Below, piece after piece: positions 1 to 8,086 of a DNA stretch of 13,494 bases. Both the position numbers and the translations under genes were made by a program. The DNA comes from Sulfurovum sp. GTDB taxonomy: Bacteria > Campylobacterota > Campylobacteria > Campylobacterales > Sulfurovaceae. The DNA lies in assembly GCA_026193735.1 (NCBI GenBank), contig JAPHUJ010000036.1, positions 1 to 13,494 of the forward strand. Direction: 5' to 3'. Below the pieces are notes generated by a model. The model was given only the letters and a program-made list of their open reading frames with translations, had not been told where the DNA came from and ran no database searches. How positions within the stretch are numbered: the first letter of the stretch is position 1; the number at the start of each line of letters is the position of its first letter.

Positions 1-587
1 ACACAGAGATAAATCAATCATTTTTATGTGATCATGGAAGACTTAGTTATAAAGAGTTAAATGAGAGTTTTAGTGCTGAAGTCTCAGAGATCAAGGATTT
101 AAAAAACTTGCTTCAGGTTGATAAAAAACTTGCTTTGGTCTCACCATCCATGACTCTTCAGCAACTTACGGCAGTAAAAGAATTTTGTCAAACCCATGAT
201 ATAGATCTTTTTTCTCTAGCCTATATGGATGAGAGTTTTGGAGATGATTGGCTCAAAACCAATGATGTCAGTGCAAACTTCGCTGGCATAAAAGAGCTCA
301 ATATCAATAGTACAAAAGAAGCGTTTAATGCCTCTTTGGAAAATGCAGAAGTAGTAATAAATTTTGATCATAAATTTTTAAAACGTGAAGCGTTGAACAA
401 TAAAAGAGTGGTTCAGTTCACAACATCAAATTGTGATACTCCTTATGAACTTATTTTTGCTATTGCAAATTTTGCCCATGAGAGTGGCACTATTATTAAC
501 TGTGATGGAATAAGACAGGATTTCTATGCAACTAAATATAAAAATGAGATTCCTACTTTAGTAGAACTTTTAGGAGAGTTGTCATGA
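1..587 (+). CDS. nuoG: NADH-quinone oxidoreductase subunit G, C-terminal part (cut by window start)
   Basis: The frame is open from base 3, so the TTG at 108 is not the true start and the gene enters from the left. The first visible residues include FLCDHGRLSY, matching the [4Fe-4S]/molybdopterin-type motif of NuoG (E. coli FLCDRGRFGY), which carries electrons along the peripheral arm of complex I. After it comes a Rossmann-like stretch (KLALVSPSMT, like the IGSPRAS segment of NuoG) and, near the end, ESGTIINCDGIRQ, like the DGTFTNTEGRVQ segment of molybdopterin-fold proteins. Only 181 residues follow the FLCDHGR motif, against roughly 600 in full-length NuoG, so the fold seems heavily shortened. 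The stop overlaps the nuoH start (ATGA). Identity as a NuoG-type subunit is well supported by motif and operon; whether a second, full-length NuoG lies upstream cannot be seen. Confidence 0.85.
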   Translation, partial: TEINQSFLCDHGRLSYKELNESFSAEVSEIKDLKNLLQVDKKLALVSPSMTLQQLTAVKEFCQTHDIDLFSLAYMDESFGDDWLKTNDVSANFAGIKELNINSTKEAFNASLENAEVVINFDHKFLKREALNNKRVVQFTTSNCDTPYELIFAIANFAHESGTIINCDGIRQDFYATKYKNEIPTLVELLGELS

Positions 588-1846
588 ATACATTTTTAAT
601 CCTTCTTCCACTGGTTTTAACAATGCTTTACTCACTTGTCAGCGTTCCTGTTTTAGTGTGGATGGAAAGAAGAATTGCAGCACTGATACAAGACAGACTA
701 GGACCCAATAGATGTCACATAAAGGGAATTAGACTTGGTGGAATTATTCAATCAGTTGCTGATATGATGAAGCTTGTTTTTAAAGAAGAAATTTCACCTT
801 CTCATATTAAAAATAAATTTTACTATTTAGTCGCGCCGTCGATTGCCTTCATGAGTGCATTTTTAACCTTTATGGTTATACCTTATGCTGATAATATCAC
901 GATCAATGAAAAGATATATCATATGCAGGCTTTACCGACAGACTTGGGTGTCTTATGGTTCTTGGCATTTGCAGGTTTAGGTGTTTATGGCATCATTATT
1001 GGTGGTTGGGCAAGTCACAATAAATATGCCATTTTAGGATCTATGAGAGCCACCGCACAAGTGATCGGTTATGAAGTTGCTATGGGCTTATCTTTAGTTT
1101 CTATGCTCATTACTTACGGCACAATAAGTTTAAATGAGATGGTGACTTACCAGTCACAAAGTTTTTCTATGATCCCTGCCTGGGGTATAGTGCTTCAGCC
1201 TATCGCTACTATCATTTTTATTGTCACAGCATTTGCAGAGACAAACAGAGCGCCTTTTGATGCAGCTGAAGGTGAAAGTGAGATAGTTGCCGGTTATCAT
1301 ACTGAGTATGGTGCGATGAAATTTGGGCTTTTTTTTGTTGCAGAGTATATTGCTATGGCAGCTTCTGGTGCTTTGATCGTGACTATCTTTCTTGGTGGAT
1401 ACCAACTTCCATACCTAAGTACAACGGACCTTATAAACCATTTTGAGCTGGTTTTATGGTTGATCATTGCTTTTACAGTTGTAAGTTCACTGATATTTTT
1501 AAAATGGATGAGAAAACATAACATATTTGCAATGAAAGGTTTAAATGAGACGAAGGTATATACAACGATCATTATTGTCTTTACGATATTTGCGATCATA
1601 GTGATGTCTTATTATGCTCTTGGATTCGGACATGCCGGTGCAGTAGGTGTCATGATCTTACAGTTTGCTATTTTTACTGTCAAGCTTTTCTTTTTACACT
1701 TTGTTTTTATCTGGGTTAGATGGACTTTACCTCGTTTTAGGTATGACCAAACTCAAAAACTCGGATGGAATATCTTACTTCCACTCTCATTAATAAATAT
1801 CTTTATCACAGCAATAGTTGTAGTAGGAGTTAATTATGGGAATTAA
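584..1846 (+). CDS. nuoH: NADH-quinone oxidoreductase subunit H, long form
   Basis: NuoH is the membrane subunit of complex I that forms much of the quinone-binding chamber next to the peripheral arm. Visible motifs are ERRIAALIQDRLGPNR near residues 29-43, the ADMMKLVFKEE loop near 59-69, AETNRAPFDAAEGESEIVAGYHTEY near 218-242 and RWTLPRFRYDQ near the C terminus. The ATG at 584 has AGGAG about 7 bases upstream and overlaps the nuoG stop. At 420 residues it is much longer than the usual 325-335. The extra sequence, about 80 residues, lies between the GGYQ and RWTLPRFRYDQ segments and contains two additional hydrophobic stretches joined by a charged loop (KWMRKHN to NETK). Flanking conserved motifs are intact, so it is an in-frame elaboration and not a fusion artefact. 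Confidence 0.97.
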   Translation: MNTFLILLPLVLTMLYSLVSVPVLVWMERRIAALIQDRLGPNRCHIKGIRLGGIIQSVADMMKLVFKEEISPSHIKNKFYYLVAPSIAFMSAFLTFMVIPYADNITINEKIYHMQALPTDLGVLWFLAFAGLGVYGIIIGGWASHNKYAILGSMRATAQVIGYEVAMGLSLVSMLITYGTISLNEMVTYQSQSFSMIPAWGIVLQPIATIIFIVTAFAETNRAPFDAAEGESEIVAGYHTEYGAMKFGLFFVAEYIAMAASGALIVTIFLGGYQLPYLSTTDLINHFELVLWLIIAFTVVSSLIFLKWMRKHNIFAMKGLNETKVYTTIIIVFTIFAIIVMSYYALGFGHAGAVGVMILQFAIFTVKLFFLHFVFIWVRWTLPRFRYDQTQKLGWNILLPLSLINIFITAIVVVGVNYGN

Positions 1847-2354
1847 AGTTGTAGAACGTCATGGTAATACCTTTAAAGAGAAAATTTATCTACATGCTAT
1901 ATTTTCCGGGATGAAAACAACACTTAAGCATTTCACTGCAAACTTAAGTGATGCCAGTAACATCCCAACGATATGTTATCCTGAACAAATGCCTACAGAT
2001 ATTACACCGCGTTATCGCGGTGTGCATAGACTTACTCATAGAAAAGAAGATGACTCCATTGCTTGTGTGGCGTGTTTTATGTGTGCCACAGCATGTCCTG
2101 CAAACTGCATAGATATAGTTGCTATAGCCAGAGAGGATAGCGTGGATGAAAAAATGCCGGCAGTGTTCAATATTGACTTGTTAGAGTGTGTTTTTTGTGG
2201 ATATTGTGTTGAAGCTTGTCCATGTGATGCCATCAGAATGGATAGTGGAATATTCTCGGTCATAGGGGATAATAGAGAAGACTTTATCTACAACAAAGAG
2301 AAATTACTTAGTATCAAAGGTATTTCGGAAGAGGAGTATAGCCTTGGAAAATGA
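1836..2354 (+). CDS. nuoI: NADH-quinone oxidoreductase subunit I, 2x[4Fe-4S] ferredoxin
   Basis: NuoI carries clusters N6a and N6b, which pass electrons toward the terminal cluster and quinone. Both eight-iron ferredoxin motifs are complete: C77, C80, C83, C87 (CVACFMCATACP) and C118, C121, C124, C128 (CVFCGYCVEACP). The family TPRYRG motif precedes them at about residues 58-62. At 172 residues the length is normal. The ATG at 1836 has AGGAG six bases upstream and overlaps the end of nuoH by 11 bases, indicating coupled translation. Two extra cysteines (C91 and C130) follow the cluster motifs. They are not needed to explain the clusters. Confidence 0.97.
   Translation: MGIKVVERHGNTFKEKIYLHAIFSGMKTTLKHFTANLSDASNIPTICYPEQMPTDITPRYRGVHRLTHRKEDDSIACVACFMCATACPANCIDIVAIAREDSVDEKMPAVFNIDLLECVFCGYCVEACPCDAIRMDSGIFSVIGDNREDFIYNKEKLLSIKGISEEEYSLGK
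2331..2346 (+). promoter_or_regulatory. Ribosome binding site fixing the TTG start of nuoJ
   Basis: GAGGAG at 2331-2336 sits seven bases before TTG at 2344. The nearby ATG at 2351 is in another frame and no ATG exists in the NuoJ frame near this point, so the site supports a TTG start inside the end of nuoI. Confidence 0.6.
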
Positions 2355-2844
2355 GATTGTTTTTTCAGTATTGGCAGTTGTTGCTGTTGTGAGTGCAATA
2401 GTGATGATAAGTGCGCATAGACCTATTGACTCAGCACTTAGTTTTATAGTGACACTTATTAGTGTCGCTGCACTCTTTGGACTTGTGAATGCTACGTTTT
2501 TATTTGTTGTACAGATCATTATCTATGCAGGTGCAATTTTAACACTGATCTTATTTATCATTATGTTCTTAAATATCAAAGATGAAAATTTACCTGAGGA
2601 GAAGTACAAAAACAGATGGCTGCTTGTAACGTCTATTCTCATTCTTCCATTTTCAGTTATTTTGATTAATTTGATCCTTGGTAGCGATATTGCGGTAAAC
2701 AGTGTGATTAATGAAAACTTGGGAACCATAAAAGATGTAGGTTTGACACTTTTTAGTCAATGGATATTGCCTTTTGAATTAGTCTCTATCTTGCTGTTGG
2801 TCGCATTGGTTGGTTCTGTAACGCTCTCAAAAAGGAAAGATTGA
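2344..2844 (+). CDS. nuoJ: NADH-quinone oxidoreductase subunit J
   Basis: NuoJ is a membrane subunit of complex I beside NuoK; its third helix contains the pi-bulge that rearranges during turnover. The sequence shows about five hydrophobic segments, and the diagnostic stretch VVQIIIYAGAILTLILF (about residues 55-71, Y61) matches the conserved NuoJ helix. HRPIDSALSF near residue 25 is also typical. The length of 166 residues is in the family range. Translation should begin at TTG 2344, supported by GAGGAG seven bases upstream, giving an 11-base overlap with nuoI. The stop overlaps the nuoK start. Confidence 0.93.
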   Translation: MENEIVFSVLAVVAVVSAIVMISAHRPIDSALSFIVTLISVAALFGLVNATFLFVVQIIIYAGAILTLILFIIMFLNIKDENLPEEKYKNRWLLVTSILILPFSVILINLILGSDIAVNSVINENLGTIKDVGLTLFSQWILPFELVSILLLVALVGSVTLSKRKD

Positions 2845-3149
2845 TGTTAAAAGCATATATGATACTCTCGATCATACTTTTCTCCATTGGAGTTATAGGA
2901 CTGATAAGCAGAAGGAACATCATTGTGATATATATGTCCATAGAGTTACTGCTAAATGCTGTAAATTTATCTTTGATTGCGATCAGTGGAGATATTGGAA
3001 ACGCTTCAGGTCATGTAATGTCATTGATGATCATAGCAATTGCAGCCTCAGAAGCTGCACTTTTTATGTCTTTATTCGTTGTGTTGTTTAGAAAAAAAGG
3101 TTCACTTGATGCAAATATATTTGATATATTAGGTAACAAAGATGACTAA
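2844..3149 (+). CDS. nuoK: NADH-quinone oxidoreductase subunit K
   Basis: NuoK is a small three-helix, antiporter-related subunit of complex I carrying two membrane glutamates important for proton translocation. Both are present: E34 in MSIELLLNAVNL and E70 in IAASEAALFMSLF, equivalent to E36 and E72 of E. coli. I chose ATG 2844 (101 residues, the usual length of about 100) over the in-frame TTG one codon earlier, because AAGGAA at 2832-2837 is six bases upstream and the ATG shares one base with the nuoJ stop. The last eight bases overlap nuoL. Confidence 0.95.
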   Translation: MLKAYMILSIILFSIGVIGLISRRNIIVIYMSIELLLNAVNLSLIAISGDIGNASGHVMSLMIIAIAASEAALFMSLFVVLFRKKGSLDANIFDILGNKDD

Positions 3150-5022
3150 TAATATACTTTTAAATATTTTACTTCTTGCTCCGCTCACAAGTGCACTTCT
3201 GATTTTTTTACTCAATATCAGCAGAAGATATACAAAACAAACACTCTATACATTGTTGGCACTATCAGGTTCAGGATTAAGTGCCATGATTGCTTTGTAT
3301 ATCAGTTATACTAGTTATTTTGAACAAAAACTTTTTGTTTCAAATCTTTTTACATGGTTGAATATTGGTGATTTTACCATTGAAGTGACACTAAAAGCTG
3401 ATGCACTTAGTTCTTTTATGTTGCTCTTTGTTGCACCGGTTAGTTTTTTAATTCATATCTATGCAACGGGTTATATGGATAAAGACAAGAGTTATGGGCG
3501 TTTTTTCACGTATTTTAACCTTTTTATCTTTTTTATGTTTTTGTTGGTATTGGCAGATAATCCTATCATTATGTTTGTAGGCTGGGAGGGGGTTGGACTT
3601 ATATCCTATTTGCTTATAGGTTTTTATTTTGATGATATTCAAAATACTTATGCCGGAAATAAAGCGTTTATTGTAAATAGAGTGGGGGATTTCGGATTTT
3701 TAAGTGCATTAATGCTTTTGTTCGTTGAAATTGGCCATGGTGGGTTTTCTTATGATGCCATATTTTTCAACCTATCCTTAATAGATACACCCATGTTAAG
3801 TTTGATCGCCCTCTTACTTTTTGTCGGAGCGATGGGAAAATCTGCACAATTACCATTATTTGTATGGTTACCTGATGCAATGGCAGGACCAACGCCGGTT
3901 TCGGCACTTATACATGCAGCCACTATGGTCACAGCAGGTATTTATATGGTTGCCCGTTTTGCACCTTTGTATAATATTGCAAGTGATGTTTCACTTTTTA
4001 TTGCGTATATTGGTGGATTGAGTGCATTGTTCGCGGCTATCGTTGCGACAAGACAATATGATATTAAAAAAATACTTGCATACTCAACTATTTCTCAACT
4101 CGGATTTATGTTCATGGCTCTTGGGGTTGGAGCCTATTCTACAGCTTTATTTCATATGTTCACACATGCTTTTTTTAAAGGATTATTATTTATGGGGGCA
4201 GGTGCAATTATCGTTGCCTTTGGGCATAAACAAGATATAAGGGAGCTTCGGGGCATAAGAAGATCTGTACCTACTATTTTTATCATGATGCTTATAGGAT
4301 CACTTACTATTTCTGCTATACCTCCACTCTCTGCTTTCTTTTCTAAAGATGCCATTATGGGTATCTTGTATGCGAGTGATCATTTAGACTTATTTTTCAT
4401 AGCACTACTCTCGTCATTATTCACTGTATTTTATATGTTTAGAATGATATTTGTACTGTTTTTTAGCGAAAATACCACTGAACCTTCTAAAAATAGTGTC
4501 AAATCCATGAACTATCCTATGGCTATTTTAACACTTCTTTCTGTCTTTGCAGGTATGCTAAACCTTCCAGAAATATTTGGCGGAAACTTAATGATGTCAT
4601 CCTGGCTGGATCTTGCAGATAAACATTTTGTTTTTTCGCATGCCAATGAAATATTTTTAATGTCAGTCAATACGATCTTAATATGTTTTATACTGTATTA
4701 TGCATATAAAAGATATGCATACAAAGATACTATCCTGAAAGAGAGTACTACCGGCCTTGTTGCAAATAAATTTTATATTGATGCCCTGTATCAGTTGATC
4801 ATTGTAAAACCCTTATATGCATTGTCTTTTTTCTTTGATAGAAAAATAAGCCACGATTTAATTGATACTTCAATTAATTCAATGGCATTAAATTATAAAA
4901 AACTTGGAAAACTTTTTGCCTTTTTCGAAAATGGTAATGTTAGATTTTATGCACTCTATATGTTAATAGGACTTGTTTTAGGATTTATCTATCTATTTTT
5001 ATTATTAAAGGCGATGTTATGA
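3142..5022 (+). CDS. nuoL: NADH-quinone oxidoreductase subunit L, antiporter-like
   Basis: NuoL is the distal antiporter-like pump module of complex I and carries the long lateral helix along the membrane arm. Family residues are visible: E149 in GWEGVGLISYLLIG, D183 in RVGDFGF, K233 in GAMGKSAQLPL, the HAATMVTAGIYM segment, the lysine of THAFFKGLLF and the lysine of FFSKDAIM. These correspond to the E144, D178, K229, K342 and K399 set of E. coli. At 626 residues it is full length. The final third has an amphipathic stretch and a last hydrophobic helix, as expected for the lateral helix and its anchor. It overlaps nuoK by eight bases and nuoM by four (ATGA). Confidence 0.97.
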   Translation: MTNNILLNILLLAPLTSALLIFLLNISRRYTKQTLYTLLALSGSGLSAMIALYISYTSYFEQKLFVSNLFTWLNIGDFTIEVTLKADALSSFMLLFVAPVSFLIHIYATGYMDKDKSYGRFFTYFNLFIFFMFLLVLADNPIIMFVGWEGVGLISYLLIGFYFDDIQNTYAGNKAFIVNRVGDFGFLSALMLLFVEIGHGGFSYDAIFFNLSLIDTPMLSLIALLLFVGAMGKSAQLPLFVWLPDAMAGPTPVSALIHAATMVTAGIYMVARFAPLYNIASDVSLFIAYIGGLSALFAAIVATRQYDIKKILAYSTISQLGFMFMALGVGAYSTALFHMFTHAFFKGLLFMGAGAIIVAFGHKQDIRELRGIRRSVPTIFIMMLIGSLTISAIPPLSAFFSKDAIMGILYASDHLDLFFIALLSSLFTVFYMFRMIFVLFFSENTTEPSKNSVKSMNYPMAILTLLSVFAGMLNLPEIFGGNLMMSSWLDLADKHFVFSHANEIFLMSVNTILICFILYYAYKRYAYKDTILKESTTGLVANKFYIDALYQLIIVKPLYALSFFFDRKISHDLIDTSINSMALNYKKLGKLFAFFENGNVRFYALYMLIGLVLGFIYLFLLLKAML

Positions 5023-6491
5023 ATATTTTAAGCATTATCATTTTTTTACCTATAATCACTGCGGTGATACTGTTTTTTGTAAGAATACATGTCAACACGA
5101 TTAAGATCATTTATATGATCGTAACATCAATTATTGCACTTTTAACACTAAAACTGTACATCAATTTTGAACAGATCTCTTCTATGCAATTTGAAGAGAT
5201 CCATCGTTGGATATCGGAATATGGTATCAATTATCATATTGGTGTGGATGGCGTGTCTCTTGGTATTGTGATGATGAATGCGATCTTAATGCCACTGGTA
5301 GCTATAGCATTGTATAAGCAAAGAGATAAACGCGGTTACTGGATAAATTTACTGTTTGTTCAAGGTGGTATAATGGGTGTTGCATTATCTCTTGATCTGA
5401 TGCTTTTTTATCTATTTTGGGAGATCATGCTGCTACCAATATTTTTAATGATCGGTTTTTTCGGTTATGGGAATAAGAATTTTATTACCATGAAATTTAA
5501 TATATATACTATATTTGGTTCATTAATGATGCTTATTTCTATCTTATATATCGCAGTACAATATAAAATACAGTTTGATGTGTACACTTTTGAGTTAGAT
5601 AAACTTCAAAACCTCATTTTAACTCCGACACAATCTATTTTGGTATTTAGCGGTTTTATGATCGCGTTTGCCATAAAGATCCCAATCTTCCCATTTCATA
5701 CTTGGTTGAGTGATACGTATAGGAGTGCACCAACAGGAGCTGTTATAGTCATGTCTGCACTCATGGCAAAACTTGGTGCGTATGCAATATGGAGAGTGCT
5801 ATTTACACTATTGGATGAGACTTCTCATGAAGTAGCCCATTATTTCATAGCTGTTGGACTTTTTGGACTGATCTATTTTGGTATATCCGCTATGCGTCAA
5901 ACCCATTTAAAAAGAATGTTTGCACTCTCATCTGCCTCTCATTTATCTTTAGTTGTGGTTGGGTTTTTTATCTATGATGTGTATGGACTTATTGGTTCAT
6001 CTTACCTGATAGTTGCCCATGCCATCTCTTCTGCAGCGTTATTTCTGATGGCTGGTATGTTATATGAAAGAAGCAAAACATATGACATTGCTTCTCTTGG
6101 TGGTATTGCAACGGTCGCTCCAAGGTTTTCGCTATTTTTCGCATTTTTTGCCTTAAGTATTGTGGGGGTACCTATGACTGCTGGTTTTGTTGCCGAAGTA
6201 TTGATCGTTCTTGGTGCATTTAACTACAATATCTATATAGGATTTTTGACTGCCACTACTATATTGATCGCAATGCTTTTTATGTTTAAAATGATAAGTC
6301 AGGTTTTATATGGTAAAGCAAGTAAAGCCACAGAAAACTTTGAAGACCTTCGTATGCATGAGCTTATTGCTTTAATACCTCTGGCTTTACTCGTTCTGGC
6401 CATGGGAATTTTTCCAAATTATTTTATAAAAAATATTGAGCCGACAGCTGTATCGTATACCGTTGGGAAAAAGGTGTTTCATCATGACTAA
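5019..6491 (+). CDS. nuoM: NADH-quinone oxidoreductase subunit M, antiporter-like
   Basis: NuoM is the middle antiporter-like proton-pumping subunit of complex I. Key features are E135 in LFWEIMLLPIFLMIG, K220 followed by H227 in KIPIFPFHTWLSDTY, and K250 in MSALMAKLGAYAIWR, matching E144, K234, H241 and K265 of E. coli NuoM. The early motif HIGVDGVSLG (about 73-82) is also typical. At 490 residues with many hydrophobic helices it is full length. The ATG at 5019 overlaps the nuoL stop as ATGA, with AAAGG at 5007-5011 upstream. The 3' end overlaps nuoN by eight bases. Confidence 0.97.
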   Translation: MNILSIIIFLPIITAVILFFVRIHVNTIKIIYMIVTSIIALLTLKLYINFEQISSMQFEEIHRWISEYGINYHIGVDGVSLGIVMMNAILMPLVAIALYKQRDKRGYWINLLFVQGGIMGVALSLDLMLFYLFWEIMLLPIFLMIGFFGYGNKNFITMKFNIYTIFGSLMMLISILYIAVQYKIQFDVYTFELDKLQNLILTPTQSILVFSGFMIAFAIKIPIFPFHTWLSDTYRSAPTGAVIVMSALMAKLGAYAIWRVLFTLLDETSHEVAHYFIAVGLFGLIYFGISAMRQTHLKRMFALSSASHLSLVVVGFFIYDVYGLIGSSYLIVAHAISSAALFLMAGMLYERSKTYDIASLGGIATVAPRFSLFFAFFALSIVGVPMTAGFVAEVLIVLGAFNYNIYIGFLTATTILIAMLFMFKMISQVLYGKASKATENFEDLRMHELIALIPLALLVLAMGIFPNYFIKNIEPTAVSYTVGKKVFHHD

Positions 6492-7974
6492 TACATTTAT
6501 AGCTTTGGCTGTACCGGCACTATTATTATTGAGTGCCATTTTTATTTTACTTTTTGGCTTTAGTTCATACTACAGTAAAAACAGAGGTTATTATATCACG
6601 CTGGTCACTTTGTTTATCACTTTTTGTATCTCTGTGAATGGTGTAGGAGACATACACTCTGCTGAAGTTTTTCCTCATATATTTAACGCAATGGTCGTGT
6701 ATGATACCTTTAGTGCTACCTTTATCTCACTTTTTTTGCTTGGTGGTTTTTTATCCTTAGCAATTGCAAAGTCATTTATCGATAAGACAAACTTTTTTGT
6801 TCCTGAATCCTTTGTTTTATTTCTTTTTTCACTTTTTGGCATGGTGGTCTTAACTATGGCAAATGAGCTTCTTACTGCTTTTATAGCTTTAGAAATAGCT
6901 TCAATGGCTGTGTATGTTTTGGTCGGACTCAATAGGGAATCACTGAAAGCATCAGAAGCATTTTTTAAATATTTGTTGCTCGGTTCATTTTCGGCATCAT
7001 TTTATTTACTGGGGATGATGCTTATATATGCACAGGTTAAAAGCACAAATTTAAATGTTATTGCGGAATATATTTTAAACAATGACTTAAATTCTCAATT
7101 ATTAATAGTCGCAGGTTCTATGTTGATCATGATCACTATTATGTTTAAAATAGCAGCTGTTCCCTTTGGAGCTTGGGTTCTTGATGTATATGAAGGCGCT
7201 TCACTTCCTATTACAGCATATATGGCAGCTGTATTTAAAATTTCGGTGTTTGCCTTTATCATAAGAATGTTTTTGACAAACAATGATTTTGTTCAACTTG
7301 TTTTTGACCCTTTGATAATACTTGGAGCGGTCATAACAATGATTGGTGGCTCACTATTGGCTGTTATTCAAAGTAGCGTTAAAAAGATGTTGGCAGCTTC
7401 ATCTGTTGTTCATAGCGGTTATATGATGATTGCTTTGGCATCCATAGAAGATATAGACTCAAGTGCTTCAAGTGCTATTATTTTTTATCTTTTTTCATAC
7501 TTTATAAGTGCCATAGGCGCATTTGGTGTTTTAAGTTATATCAGTAAAGGTACAGATAAACTTATATCCTTTGATGACTTAAATGGACTTGGAAAAAACA
7601 GCCCGATCATTGCAGTATCTTTAACAATTTTTATGCTATCTTTAGCCGGTTTTCCCTCCACAATAGGTTTTATCGGAAAATTCTATATATTCACATCCGC
7701 TATTGAATCTGGTTATACACCTTTGGCGCTTTTTGGAGCGATCACCGCTTTTATTTCAATCTATTACTATTTTAAAGTGATCGTACATCTATATTTTAAA
7801 GAGAGTACAGATGTTAAGGTACAGTATGGATATAAAGTATCATTAGCCTTTATCATGATTTCTGCTTTTATTGTATTGTGGGGAGGAGTAGGGACATCAT
7901 TGATATTCAATATTCCAGGGATTAATGCACTAAATGAATTGAGTAAATATGCCATACAATCGCTTGTTTTCTAA
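6484..7974 (+). CDS. nuoN: NADH-quinone oxidoreductase subunit N, antiporter-like
   Basis: NuoN is the antiporter-like subunit nearest NuoK and is the last gene of the operon here. Visible residues are E137 in TAFIALEIASMAVYVLVG, K222 in FKIAAVPF, K252 in AVFKISVFAF and the lysine of GFIGKFYIF, equivalent to E133, K217, K247 and K395 in E. coli. I start at ATG 6484 (496 residues) and not at the upstream in-frame TTG 6436, because AAGGTG at 6471-6476 is correctly spaced and MTNTFIALAV begins a hydrophobic N terminus as in the family. A departure: the PFHxW motif between the two lysines reads PFGAW, so the histidine (E. coli H224) is glycine 229. No gene follows for about 350 bases. Confidence 0.96.
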   Translation: MTNTFIALAVPALLLLSAIFILLFGFSSYYSKNRGYYITLVTLFITFCISVNGVGDIHSAEVFPHIFNAMVVYDTFSATFISLFLLGGFLSLAIAKSFIDKTNFFVPESFVLFLFSLFGMVVLTMANELLTAFIALEIASMAVYVLVGLNRESLKASEAFFKYLLLGSFSASFYLLGMMLIYAQVKSTNLNVIAEYILNNDLNSQLLIVAGSMLIMITIMFKIAAVPFGAWVLDVYEGASLPITAYMAAVFKISVFAFIIRMFLTNNDFVQLVFDPLIILGAVITMIGGSLLAVIQSSVKKMLAASSVVHSGYMMIALASIEDIDSSASSAIIFYLFSYFISAIGAFGVLSYISKGTDKLISFDDLNGLGKNSPIIAVSLTIFMLSLAGFPSTIGFIGKFYIFTSAIESGYTPLALFGAITAFISIYYYFKVIVHLYFKESTDVKVQYGYKVSLAFIMISAFIVLWGGVGTSLIFNIPGINALNELSKYAIQSLVF

Positions 7975-8018
7975 TACCTTGTTTGGCATAATTGTTAATG
8001 AAAAAACGATCACCTGAA

Positions 8019-8049
8019 AACCTTATAATATTATATATTTTATAAGGTT
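8019..8049. repeat. 31-bp palindromic repeat, copy 1 (possible nuo terminator)
   Basis: AACCTTATAA (8019-8028) is repeated as its exact reverse complement TTATAAGGTT (8040-8049), giving a 10-bp perfect stem with an 11-base AT loop. It lies 44 bases after the nuoN stop, so it may end the nuo transcript, but no T-run follows on the plus strand (CTAAAAG). It matches the element at 8777-8807 at 29 of 31 positions in the same orientation, so it may be a dispersed palindromic repeat and not a simple terminator. Confidence 0.7.
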
Positions 8050-8086
8050 CTAAAAGATATAACAGATACAAAAAATCAATTAAGCA

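Noticed and set aside
108..110. TTG as the start of the first gene
   Set aside because: The frame is open back to base 3 and encodes the FLCDHGRLSY motif of NuoG upstream of this codon, so the gene begins outside the window.
6436..6438. TTG as the start of nuoN
   Set aside because: It would give a 56-base overlap with nuoM and a basic extension not seen in NuoN; ATG 6484 has a well-placed AAGGTG.
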